Shown here in pieces: positions 1 to 10,542 of a stretch of DNA of 25,333 nt; position 1 is the stretch's first letter, and each line of letters starts with the position of its first letter. The position numbers and the translations under genes are program-made. Source of the DNA: S015-6 sp964384945 (GTDB lineage: Bacteria > Desulfobacterota > DSWW01); NCBI GenBank assembly GCA_964384945.1, contig CAYLMK010000043.1:1-25333 (forward strand). The letters are read 5' to 3'. Under the pieces are notes generated by a model. That model was not told the origin of the DNA and made no database searches. It was given only the letters and a program-made list of their open reading frames with translations.

Positions 1-60
1 TCCGAAGAAAAGGGCCGCCTGAAAATACGTCACCGAATTTATGACCCAGAGTACTAAGCC
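1..60. other. Unidentified sequence abutting the IS21 fragment
   Basis: The IstA reading stops matching the family at about position 61, and the first 60 bases belong to something else. On the plus strand, frame 1 is open from base 1 and ends at a TAA at 55-57 (residues ending RIYDPEY), which could be the last 18 residues of a gene cut by the element. Nothing in it is recognisable, so coding status is unknown. Confidence 0.2.
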
Positions 61-823
61 CTTGTCCCGGGCCTTTCCGGCTCGTGCGGGAACGATGGCC
101 AGTCCGTAGTGGTCGGCAAAATCCTGGTAGGTGGGATTGATGTCCGGCTCGTACCGGCAGGCACGTGTGACGCCCGTGCGGGTGTTGTCCGGGACCACGA
201 TTTCCGGCACGGCGCCAAAGTACTCGAGCATGCGTGTGTGGGCCCCGATCCAGTCCGGAAGCTTCTGTGTGAGCGTTGCCTCTGCGTAGGTGTAGCTGCT
301 CGCTCCCAGACAGGCCACAAAAAGCTCCACCGTACGGACCTCGCCGGTCAAGGGATCCACGATCTCGGGCTTCTTGCCCGCCCAGTCCACAAAGACCTTC
401 TCCCCCGCCTTGTGATCCTGGCGCAGGGTCGGATGAAGCCTCTTGGCCCATCGCCGGTAATGATCGTAGAACTGGGTCCGGCCGTATCCGTCCGGAACCT
501 GCTCGTGGTACTCCTCCCAGAGCTGGTGAAGAGTGACCCCCGGGCGCTTCAGCTCCCGATGCAGGTACTTCAAGTCCGGCATCTTCTTCGAAACAGGGGT
601 TCTGGAGGGCGAGCTTTTCTCGGGGAAGAGCTTCTCTTTCAGGCTCCTCTCATCCAGATCGCCTGGAAGGGGCCAGGAGAGCCCGGAGAGATAGAACCTG
701 TGCACGTACTCGGCAACCGTGCGGTGGCTGATCGAACAACTTCGCCCGATCGCTGAGTTCGTGCTCGAATCGCAGCCGCAAAACCTCTTTGAGCTTCCGC
801 ATCGACAGTCTCTTCGCTGGCAT
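61..823 (-). pseudogene. istA: IS21-family transposase IstA, frameshifted and truncated
   Basis: IstA is the DDE-type integrase of IS21 elements. The ATG at 823-821 follows an AGGAGG site and opens MPAKRLSMRKLKEVLRLRF, the typical IstA start with its helix-turn-helix. At 744-751 the frame changes. Downstream the reading continues as AIGRSCSISHRTVAEYVHRF, then the family segments LHQLWEEYHEQVPDGYGRTQ, EKVFVDWAGKKPEIVDP (first catalytic Asp region), LGASSYTYAEATLTQKLPDW and PDNTRTGVTRACRYEPDINP. It stops matching after PARAGKARDK at position 61, where the family normally continues AKVE. About half of the usual length of roughly 500 residues is present. The start and downstream frames differ, so no functional protein is expected. 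Confidence 0.85.
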
Positions 824-942
824 GATCCCTCCTCAAGAGTCGTTTCCCTTGAGCAGGCATCCTACCGTTTTCTCTGCCAGCGTCGACCGTCGCTCCTCGC
901 ACTCCAAAACAGGTCAAAAGAGGCTGTTCCAATCCGGAGCTG

Positions 943-1075
943 CCTGAAATACTGGACAGTTTCCGTCCGGATTCAGTGGACACATTCCTCCGGATTGAGT
1001 GGACAACTTGGACCGGATTCAGTGGACAGCTTCGTCCGGATTTGGTGGGCAACTTGGGCCGGATTACGCAGAACA
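943..1075. repeat. IS21 terminal repeat array, six 23-bp-period copies
   Basis: On the plus strand the core CCGGATTcAGTGGACA starts at 967, 990, 1013, 1036 and 1059 at an exact 23-bp period, with a degenerate sixth copy at 943. Each core is followed by a 7-bp variable stretch. The copies nearest the terminus (1036 and 1059) diverge in the GTGGACA half. Multiple transposase-binding repeats at the ends are known for IS21-family elements, and the array sits between istA and the presumed terminus, as expected. Confidence 0.8.
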
Positions 1076-1156
1076 GTCCGTAACGTAAGCGTACCGCTTC
1101 GACGGCCTTCCTTCGAGCGGCGGCCCGCTGCATGCGCTGGTCCGGCCGTGTGGGTC

Positions 1157-1351
1157 CTAAGCGGTGCAGCGCTGCAATGGCTTGATCTGCTTGAGTGCGC
1201 CGGCGGGCTCGTCCTCGGCGGCCTCGGTGTCGTAGGCCGCCTGTGCCCGCAGCCAGTAGCCGTTCGACAGGCCGAAGAAGCGGCAGAGAGGCAGGTCGGT
1301 GCCCGCGGTGATCGAGCGTCTGCCGGCAGTGATCTCGCCGATGCGTTGCGC
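1157..1351 (-). pseudogene. higA: HigA-family antitoxin, C-terminal remnant
   Basis: The minus strand reads AQRIGEITAGRRSITAGTDL followed by PLCRFFGLSNGYWLRAQAAY and DTEAAEDE, ending at TAG 1159-1157. This is the second half of the HigA/VapI-type XRE antitoxin, which binds the toxin and represses its own operon. Full proteins are about 95-100 residues and start with a HPGEIL...LGLSQ segment; here the residues before AQRIGEI (GRRRE) do not match the family, so the first third is lost. No HigB/RelE-type toxin is next to it. It is a scar without its DNA-binding N-terminal helices. I am confident of the family and of the truncation. Confidence 0.75.
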
Positions 1352-1420
1352 CTCTCGACGCCTTCCGCACCTGCCTCCGTCCATCGGAAACAGAGGGGGT
1401 ACGGGATTTCCATTTTCGAG

Positions 1421-1450
1421 TTGACCCGTGCGTGCCTTATGCCGTATGTT
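1421..1450 (+). promoter_or_regulatory. Possible sigma70 promoter before the Kef fragment
   Basis: TTGACC (1421-1426) and TATGTT (1445-1450) are separated by 18 bp. They lie 58 bp before a GTG with a strong Shine-Dalgarno site. This could now drive the Kef remnant and the membrane gene at 1904. The match is moderate and the site lies in rearranged DNA. Confidence 0.35.
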
Positions 1451-1507
1451 GCACCTGGTTCGGTTCCGGGACGGCCACCCGATTTGTCCGGAAGGAGGGA
1501 CCCGCAC

Positions 1508-1888
1508 GTGACCGTTCTCGCGCGGGCCACCGGCCGAACCGAGGCCTACGATCTGCTCGACAAAGGGGTGGACCGCGTCTACCGGGAAACCTTCGAGACG
1601 TCCCTGCGGATGGGCATCGATGCCCTGTCGCTCCTCGGGGTCCGCGCCTACCACGCTCACCGCATGGCAAAGACCTTCCGCCATCACGACGAAGAGGCTT
1701 TGCGCGAGCTGAGCGCAATGCGCCATGATCAGAAGCAGTACCTTACCCTGGCCCGGCAGTCGATTTCGGACCTCGAGCAACTCCTTCTCTCGGAACTCGG
1801 AGACACCGGCGTGAGCCGGGACGCGGGATGGGACACGGACTCCCTCCGGGAGGAAGCGGACCAAATCAGGCAGGAACCGGAAGCGTGA
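1508..1888 (+). pseudogene. KefB/KefC-type K+/H+ antiporter, C-terminal tail only
   Basis: The reading VTVLARATGRTEAYDLLDKG followed by VDRVYRETFETSLRMGIDAL and then HRMAKTFRHHDEEAL matches the end of the TrkA-N (RCK) domain and the C-terminal helix of Kef-type CPA2 antiporters, where ARARN...LRQAGVEKPERETFEGAL is usual. The whole transmembrane antiporter domain and the nucleotide-binding Rossmann start are missing; full proteins have about 600 residues, against 126 here. An AAGGAGGG at 1492-1499 stands 8 nt before GTG 1508, so a 126-residue tail could be translated. Homology extends slightly upstream of that GTG (DPH at 1499), so the site may be accidental. The membrane gene at 1904 starts 15 nt downstream, so the two were probably an operon before the left part was lost. 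Confidence 0.7.
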
Positions 1889-1903
1889 ACAAGGAGGAGC
1901 CTA

Positions 1904-2953
1904 GTGAGCCATACACCCAAGGCGGAAAAGCAGAAGCCCGACCACAGGAAATACCTGATCGTCCAGTTCGTTCTCAACCTGATCGGCGTTGCGGCCGTGG
2001 TGGCCTTTCTGGCGTGGGTCGTCTTCGGGCTCTTCGGCCCCGGCAGCGGCACGCTCATTGAAGTGCGGGCCTTTCTGGCCCTGTTTCTCCTCTTTTTCGT
2101 CCTGATCCAGTGCCACACCGCGGTGATGAACACCCGGAGGGACTTCATCCGCGGCAGGTGGCGCATGGGGGACCCGGGGGGACTCCGGCCGGACGGCGTC
2201 ATCAATCCCTGGAGGCGAATCGCCCCGTTGGCGCTGCCCGCGGGGGTCGTGCTCGCCGGCGCCGCCTGGTTCCTCCTTCCCCTGAGCGACGGGGATTCTT
2301 TCAGGCTGCTCGCCATCGAGGCGATCGCCTTTTTCCCGCTCCTGCTCTCGACCACGGTCCTGATCGCCCTTGTCGTGCCCCGCGACCAGGTTTCCTTTGC
2401 CGGCGCGATGGGCAAGGGGGGAGATGGGGGCCCGCCCCCCGGCTTCCCTGCATATTTCCTGGCCGAGCATCTTCTGCCGTGGGCGGCTCTCCAGGGCGTG
2501 ATCAACCTGGCCATCGGCGCCAAGCAGTTCAAATGGGTCCTGGAGGGTCCGGAGCCAGCGGAAGCGGTTGCGACCACCCTTTCAGCCTGGGACTTCGGAA
2601 TCGTCTTCGGCATCCTTTACTTCTTCATGTTCCTGGCCTCGGACGGCCAGGTGCGGGCCGACGTGCGGCTGGGCCGCCTGGCGCCGAGGCGGTTCCGTGC
2701 GGCCCGGCTCGGCCGCGCGGGCTTGCCCACGATCGCCCTCGGGGTGGTCCTCACAACCCTGCTGGCGATGATCGCCGCCGCCCTGGCCCTGCAGGGGATC
2801 TTCGCTGCGGCCGGCGTGGGGAGCCTCGGCTTTGGGTCGGCGGTCGCGCTCAAGACAGCGGCCGCCGTGCTCGGAACGCTCGCGGGCTGCGGGGCGGGCG
2901 TGTGGTGGGGCAGGCGCGCAGAGGCCGCGCTCATGGATGTCGGGAAAGGATAA
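1904..2953 (+). CDS. Polytopic membrane protein of unknown function
   Basis: I do not recognise this 349-residue protein. It starts at GTG 1904, six nt after AAGGAGG (1891-1897). About eight hydrophobic segments are visible, near residues 19-43, 53-73, 106-126, 132-158, 184-207 (less hydrophobic), 232-250, 275-303 and 308-331. A basic cytoplasmic N-terminus (KAEKQKPDHRK) and a Gly/Pro-rich loop (GKGGDGGPPPG, about residue 171) are notable. It lies 15 nt after the Kef antiporter tail, so it was probably co-transcribed with a potassium efflux system. A transport or envelope role is only a guess. A hybrid kinase follows 89 nt later on the same strand. Confidence 0.8.
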   Translation: MSHTPKAEKQKPDHRKYLIVQFVLNLIGVAAVVAFLAWVVFGLFGPGSGTLIEVRAFLALFLLFFVLIQCHTAVMNTRRDFIRGRWRMGDPGGLRPDGVINPWRRIAPLALPAGVVLAGAAWFLLPLSDGDSFRLLAIEAIAFFPLLLSTTVLIALVVPRDQVSFAGAMGKGGDGGPPPGFPAYFLAEHLLPWAALQGVINLAIGAKQFKWVLEGPEPAEAVATTLSAWDFGIVFGILYFFMFLASDGQVRADVRLGRLAPRRFRAARLGRAGLPTIALGVVLTTLLAMIAAALALQGIFAAAGVGSLGFGSAVALKTAAAVLGTLAGCGAGVWWGRRAEAALMDVGKG

Positions 2954-3042
2954 ATTCGTTCTAAAGTCGTGAATGCAAAGCTCCGATGGGACTCCTATAG
3001 GACAAGGATTCCGTCCGCCAGGGACGATTTCCCGGGAGCCCC

Positions 3043-6567
<3,525 letters not shown>

Positions 6568-6622
6568 GTCCCTTTGCCTTACCCGTGATTTCGGGCTCGA
6601 GCCGGGATCCGGCCCTCTCCGC

Positions 6623-6642
6623 CCGAGGCGTCGGACGCTCGG
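6623..6642. terminator. GC-rich hairpin between convergent genes
   Basis: The 20-bp stretch can pair as CCGAG(G)CGT / ACGCTCGG with a bulged G and a 3-nt loop. It lies 7 nt past the stop of the radical SAM gene and 55 nt past the kinase stop, where a bidirectional terminator would be expected. No T-run follows on either strand, so intrinsic termination is doubtful. Confidence 0.3.
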
Positions 6643-6649
6643 TGCGGTC

Positions 6650-8134
6650 TCAGTCCTGTCTTCCGAAAAGGCCGAACCCCTTGACCAGCCTGGTTTCGAT
6701 CGGAAAGCTCGCGTTCAGGTGTTCGACCCGGTACCGCGCCACCGGCCGATACAGTCGAGCCAGACCCTTGACTACAGGATGGGTCTTCTTGTAGGCGAAA
6801 TTCGTCCCCAGGAACATCAGGGGAAAGTCCAGGCCCGCCAGGAGCCTCTTCGTTTCCGGGACGATCCAGGGGGAGTCCTTGGGGACGTACCGGTAGTTCA
6901 TGGGCGACCAGTCCTCCAGCCGCTTCGGCTCTTTGAATCCCAGCTCGACGACCCGTCGGTACAGTTCGGTCCCCGGATAGGGCATGTAGATGTTGAAGCT
7001 CTTGGCCGCCCTCGGGTTTTCCCGAAGAAGCCGCTCGGACAACCGGATGCTCTCGCCCAGTTCCCCGGGCGTCTCCGTGGGCAGTCCCATCATGAAAAGG
7101 TAATGGGGAAGAATGGGAGTGCCGGCGAGCCTGCGCGAGGCCTCCAGAACGTGATCGATCGTGAGGTTCTTGCGGATGAGATCCAGGACGCGCTGGCTGC
7201 CCGACTCGACCCCGATGGTGAAGCGTTCGACGCCGGCCCGTGTGAGCAGCCGGAAGAAATCGTCGTCCATCCTCCGGATCGAGTCGACGCGAATGTGAAG
7301 CTTGCCGATCTTGATGCGCAGGTCCTTCCGCACGATCGCTTCCATGAGCCGGTAGGCATGGTCCAGGTTGATGAACAGATTGTCGTCGGTGAAATTGAAG
7401 CCGCGTATGCCGTGGTCGCGGACCACGCGCTCGAGGCGGGCGACGACCGTCTCGGGTCGCATGGCCCGCCACACCCTTCTGTGCACGACCGAGTCGTAGC
7501 AGAAGGCGCACCGGTGAGAGCACCCGCGGCTCGAGTTGAAGCTGACATGATCCGAGCCGAAGATGGTTCGCCTGTAAAGATCCATGTCGATCAGGTCGTA
7601 GGCGAGCGGAGGCTGGGCATCCAGATCCACGAAGGGCCTGTTGCCCGTGAAGGTGTACTTGCCGTCTTCCCGGTAGGCGATGCCGGGAACCTTGTTGAGC
7701 GGTTCGCCGTTCGCAAGGGCCCTGACCAGCTCCGGGAGCGTCTCTTCCCCTTCCCCCACCACCACGATGTCCACGTAAGGGTTCTCGAGCGTCTGCTCCG
7801 GCAGGATGCTCGGATGAATGCCTCCCCAGACGGTCGGCGTCTCCGGATAGAGCCCCCGCAGGGATCGGCACGCCTCCAGGGCCCGGATGATCTGGGGGCC
7901 GGTCATGCAGGAGACGCCGAAGCAGACCGGCTTCTCCCGCAACGCCTCCCGCAGCCTCCCTTTCCAGCGGGGATCCGCGAACTGATCGATGACCTTCACC
8001 CGGAACCCCGCATGCAGCAAAGGCGTCGCCGTGTGGAGCAGGTTCAGGGGCAGCTCGATCCTTCGGTGGGCCTGGAAGCCCTTCCGGGGCGCCGGATTGA
8101 AAAGGATGACCAGGGGGTTGTCCGATCTTGCCAT
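6650..8134 (-). CDS. B12-binding-type radical SAM enzyme, copy A
   Basis: The 494-residue protein has an N-terminal cobalamin-binding-like Rossmann domain (about residues 5-150; WGGIHPSILPEQTLENPYVD then VVGEGE) and a radical SAM barrel with the [4Fe-4S] motif CSHRCAFC (Cys205, 209, 212). The family uses SAM and often a cobalamin for difficult methylations or rearrangements, but the classical DxHxxG cobalamin motif is not visible, so the cofactor is uncertain. It starts at ATG 8134, sharing one base with the stop (TGATG) of the upstream SPASM-type gene, so the two are translationally coupled. It is clearly paralogous to the protein at 16822-18297: both share the LPLNLL, GIHPxxxPEQTLENPYVD, MGLPTETP and PYPGTxLY segments and the closing LFGxQD. 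Its substrate cannot be told from sequence. Confidence 0.9.
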   Translation of the reverse strand: MARSDNPLVILFNPAPRKGFQAHRRIELPLNLLHTATPLLHAGFRVKVIDQFADPRWKGRLREALREKPVCFGVSCMTGPQIIRALEACRSLRGLYPETPTVWGGIHPSILPEQTLENPYVDIVVVGEGEETLPELVRALANGEPLNKVPGIAYREDGKYTFTGNRPFVDLDAQPPLAYDLIDMDLYRRTIFGSDHVSFNSSRGCSHRCAFCYDSVVHRRVWRAMRPETVVARLERVVRDHGIRGFNFTDDNLFINLDHAYRLMEAIVRKDLRIKIGKLHIRVDSIRRMDDDFFRLLTRAGVERFTIGVESGSQRVLDLIRKNLTIDHVLEASRRLAGTPILPHYLFMMGLPTETPGELGESIRLSERLLRENPRAAKSFNIYMPYPGTELYRRVVELGFKEPKRLEDWSPMNYRYVPKDSPWIVPETKRLLAGLDFPLMFLGTNFAYKKTHPVVKGLARLYRPVARYRVEHLNASFPIETRLVKGFGLFGRQD

Positions 8135-9273
8135 CAGTCGAAGACTCGTTTCTTCGGTCCCTCCTCGATGCGCTGCCGGAATCGTGGGAAGAGGGGAAGC
8201 AGGTACCTGAACCCTCGGTGGATCGCCCTGTTGTCCTGCACATAGCTGCAGTGCTCGCAATCGCAGATCCTGTTCCTGTAGGCAAAGCCGTCGGGGGAGA
8301 GAAACCTTCTGCGCTCCCTGCGGTATGTCTCTCCGTTCCAGATCCCGGAGAAGCTCTCCCGGTTCAGGTTCCCCAGCACCACATCGGAGCGGCCGCAGGA
8401 GAGGACCGATCCGTCCACCTTGATGCGGGAGTGAAACCAGCATATGTAACACGGTCGGTCGTGCCTGGCGGCGTCCAATTCATAACGCGCCAGAAGCCGG
8501 CCGATGTTCTCGCCGAGGCCCTGCGCCCGGATGCGCCTCTTCAGCCGCTTCATATGGCGGCACAGGTCCGCCTGCTCCTTTTCGGACAAGGCATATTCCC
8601 TCAGGTTCCCGCGGTTGGTCTTGAACGGCGTGAACGAGATCGCGTCGAAACCCGTCTTCTTGGCCAGAGCGACCATTTCGTCCACGCCCTTGTGGTTGAG
8701 GCGGTTGATCGGATGGGTCAGGATGACGCGGGGGGCCCGGCCTCCGCGCTCCGCCTTGAGCGAGGCGAGGATCCGGACGCCTTCAAGGACGCGGTCGAAA
8801 TTCGCGGGATCCGTACCCGGGTACTGTTTCGCATAGCCTTCCGGGGAGTGGGTCCAGAGGCTGACGTGCATCTCATCCAGCCCCGCATCGAGGATCTGCC
8901 GGGCCCTCCGAGCGTCGATCAGGGTGCCGTTCGTCGTGATCGTGGTGCGCATTCCGCATTTCTTGGCCGCGCGGATGATATCGAAGAGACGCGGATGCAG
9001 GAACGGCTCTCCTTCCCCCATGAGGAAGAGCGTCTTCGTGTTCAGTCCCCGGAGTTCGGCGAAGAGCCTTTCGGCCATGTCGAAAGGGAGGTCTCTGACA
9101 TCCGGATCTCCTATGGAAGACCCGGGGCCGTTCTCCGCGTGGAAACGACATCCCATGCATCGCAGGTTACACCGGCGGGTGACGTCCAGGGTCACATAGA
9201 ACGGTCCCGTGCGGGCGCGATCTCCGGTACAGAGCCCCTCAAGGAGCCTGCACTTCTGAAAGAAGTCCGCCAT
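8134..9273 (-). CDS. Radical SAM/SPASM enzyme
   Basis: The 379-residue enzyme opens with FYVTLDVTRRCNLRCMGC, whose CNLRCMGC binds the SAM-cleaving [4Fe-4S] cluster (Cys35, 39, 42). The SAM-contacting GGEP motif appears as GEGEP. The C-terminus has a SPASM-like set of cysteines (CYIC, SVLSCGR, then CDCEHC) for auxiliary clusters. SPASM enzymes modify peptides, proteins or sugars; the substrate is not evident. I chose ATG 9273 because the open frame upstream (to 9492) lacks family resemblance and contains the promoter at 9336-9363. The gene is the first of a two-gene operon with the B12-type enzyme at 6650-8134, overlapping by one base. Confidence 0.9.
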   Translation of the reverse strand: MADFFQKCRLLEGLCTGDRARTGPFYVTLDVTRRCNLRCMGCRFHAENGPGSSIGDPDVRDLPFDMAERLFAELRGLNTKTLFLMGEGEPFLHPRLFDIIRAAKKCGMRTTITTNGTLIDARRARQILDAGLDEMHVSLWTHSPEGYAKQYPGTDPANFDRVLEGVRILASLKAERGGRAPRVILTHPINRLNHKGVDEMVALAKKTGFDAISFTPFKTNRGNLREYALSEKEQADLCRHMKRLKRRIRAQGLGENIGRLLARYELDAARHDRPCYICWFHSRIKVDGSVLSCGRSDVVLGNLNRESFSGIWNGETYRRERRRFLSPDGFAYRNRICDCEHCSYVQDNRAIHRGFRYLLPLFPRFRQRIEEGPKKRVFD

Positions 9274-9335
9274 GGGCTGCGTCCCTGGGAAAGGGGAACC
9301 ACGTTGGGTGAGAGGAGAATCCGGCCGTCGAGACG

Positions 9336-9363
9336 ATTCTAAGGCGCTCCCTTTCCCTGTCAA
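9336..9363 (-). promoter_or_regulatory. Sigma70-like promoter of the radical SAM pair
   Basis: On the minus strand, TTGACA (9363-9358) and TAGAAT (9341-9336) are 16 bp apart, a near-consensus promoter. Transcription would begin near 9329, leaving a leader of about 55 nt before ATG 9273. A 6-bp inverted repeat (AGAATC at 9316-9321, GATTCT at 9335-9340) straddles the start and overlaps the -10, and might be an operator. Confidence 0.65.
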
Positions 9364-9391
9364 GCCGATATCGACCGGCCTTCCGCCCGGG

Positions 9392-9420
9392 TTGTCGTTT
9401 CCGGGGAAGTTCTGTACGAT
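9392..9420 (+). promoter_or_regulatory. Possible promoter of the AF1514-like gene
   Basis: TTGTCG (9392-9397) and TACGAT (9415-9420) are 17 bp apart, each matching 4 of 6 consensus bases. They precede the ATG at 9477 by about 57 bp and are divergent from the stronger promoter on the other strand. Confidence 0.35.
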
Positions 9421-9476
9421 CGGGATGTTGTAGAGGGAGTCGTCGAGACCGTGGAGAACCGAACCGAGAGGCCGCC

Positions 9477-9773
9477 ATGGAAGCGTGCACACCCCTGAGG
9501 CGCGAAATGCTCGTCGATCCTGTGGACGTGCAGGTCGATGACGAATCGCTCGATTTCGAGAAGGCCAAGCAGATCGCCGACCGTAAGGCGGGCGAGATCA
9601 GCCCGGAGGCGATGCTGATCGCCTGGTTCGACCGGAAGACCGGGAGATTCTCCCCGCCTGTCGAGTGCGGAGGCAAGGCAAAGCCCGCCTGGCTCGTCTA
9701 CGCGGAGACCCGGGGGGCGAACATCGTGGTCGACGTGAACCGGGAAGCCTACGTGTTCGTCTACCTGGGGTAG
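9477..9773 (+). CDS. Small AF1514/DUF5619-like protein
   Basis: The 98-residue protein has no signal peptide or membrane segment. It contains LDFEKAKQIADRKAGEIS, then AWFDRKTGRFSPPVECGG, KPAWLVYAETRGANIVVDVN and a closing YVFVYLG, the pattern I associate with the AF1514 (DUF5619) family of small proteins of unknown function in anaerobes. That assignment is from memory. A GAGAGG site lies 6 nt before the ATG. It stands alone between the divergent radical SAM operon and the hemerythrin gene, and one cysteine (in ECGG) is its only obvious metal or redox residue. Confidence 0.75.
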   Translation: MEACTPLRREMLVDPVDVQVDDESLDFEKAKQIADRKAGEISPEAMLIAWFDRKTGRFSPPVECGGKAKPAWLVYAETRGANIVVDVNREAYVFVYLG

Positions 9774-9817
9774 GCCCGCGGGAAGGCGCTGCGAATCTTT
9801 CCCGGATTTCCGCCATC

Positions 9818-9823
9818 TATAAT
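9818..9823 (+). promoter_or_regulatory. TATAAT -10 element before the hemerythrin gene
   Basis: A perfect TATAAT lies 41 bp before the hemerythrin ATG, and a GGAGG site is just before the start. The -35 position (9795-9800, ATCTTT) is poor, so activator help or a different sigma factor is possible. Confidence 0.45.
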
Positions 9824-9864
9824 CTTGCGGCAATCTATAAAAACCATTTATTCACGGAGGCGCC

Positions 9865-10458
9865 ATGAACATAACGGATGCCCTGACGGCCCACCACGCA
9901 ACCCTCAGACAGCTCGCCCTCCAGGCAAAGACGGATCCGGCCATGTTCGACGAGTTCATCCGGCACCTGATCGTGCATCACACCATGGAGGAGAAGTATT
10001 TTTACGACTTTCTGGAGCAAAAACAGGAGGCTCGATACGACGCGCTCGAGGCCGTCAACGAGCACCACATCATCGAGCTGATCATCAAGGACGCGGAGAG
10101 CTTCCCCCGGGATCACGAACGGTTCGCCGTGAAGGTGGAGTCCCTCGGGGAATACACGAGTCATCATCTCGATGAAGAGGAGGCGGCCGTGTTCCCGGCG
10201 GCGCAGCCCCTGTTTTCGGAGCAGGAGCATGCGGCCCTGGGAAGGCTCTTTCTGCAGGCGAAGGACATCCTCCTGGGGGCGGTCCCGCCGGAGGTGCCCA
10301 AGGGCCTCGTCAAGAGCGGTGCCGGCCGCCCGAAGAGCTCCCTTCTGGCAACCGCCTCCGAGGCCGCGACCGCTCGGGCCGCCCCGGCCCAGGAAGGCGA
10401 TGCGACCTCGGGTAGGGCGGGGATCGGGCTCGGCATCGGCAGCCTGAAGGGGAACTAG
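9865..10458 (+). CDS. Hemerythrin HHE-domain protein
   Basis: Residues 1-135 form a four-helix hemerythrin-like bundle with the metal ligands spread as expected: HH at 10-11, HHTMEEKYF (38-46), NEHH (65-68) and HHLDEEE (100-106). Such proteins bind a diiron centre and act in oxygen, NO or iron sensing or storage. Residues 140-197 are an Ala/Gly/Ser-rich tail ending GIGLGIGSLKGN, which is unusual and probably disordered. The start has GGAGG 4 nt upstream and a TATAAT farther up. It stands between the AF1514-like gene and a radical SAM pair on the same strand. Protection of oxygen-sensitive Fe-S enzymes next door is a reasonable but unproven role. Confidence 0.88.
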   Translation: MNITDALTAHHATLRQLALQAKTDPAMFDEFIRHLIVHHTMEEKYFYDFLEQKQEARYDALEAVNEHHIIELIIKDAESFPRDHERFAVKVESLGEYTSHHLDEEEAAVFPAAQPLFSEQEHAALGRLFLQAKDILLGAVPPEVPKGLVKSGAGRPKSSLLATASEAATARAAPAQEGDATSGRAGIGLGIGSLKGN

Positions 10459-10542
10459 CGGCCTGTTTCCGTCTCCTTCTTTTTTTCTCCGACGGCCATT
10501 GCGCTCGAAGCCGCATACGAGAATTGCCCGGCGGGAAACGGC

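Larger units (their letters stand above)
61..1075 (-). mobile_element. Truncated IS21-family insertion sequence
   Basis: The fragment carries the istA-proximal end of an IS21-family element. One terminus is probably at 1075, where the minus strand begins 5'-TGTTCTGCG, matching the TG start usual for this family. Inside it lie six 23-bp-spaced copies of a transposase-binding-type repeat (943-1075) and then istA. The other half of istA, all of istB and the second terminus are missing: homology ends inside istA at about 61. With istA also frameshifted, the element cannot move by itself. No target duplication can be assessed because only one end is present. Confidence 0.8.

Noticed and set aside
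943..1075. CRISPR-like regular repeats
   Set aside because: The repeat cores are 16 bp with only 7 bp between them, they degrade towards the IS terminus and sit next to istA; CRISPR spacers are about 30 bp and unique.
9274..9492. N-terminal extension of the SPASM enzyme to 9492
   Set aside because: The extra 73 residues lack family resemblance and the stretch contains the TTGACA/TAGAAT promoter, so ATG 9273 is preferred.
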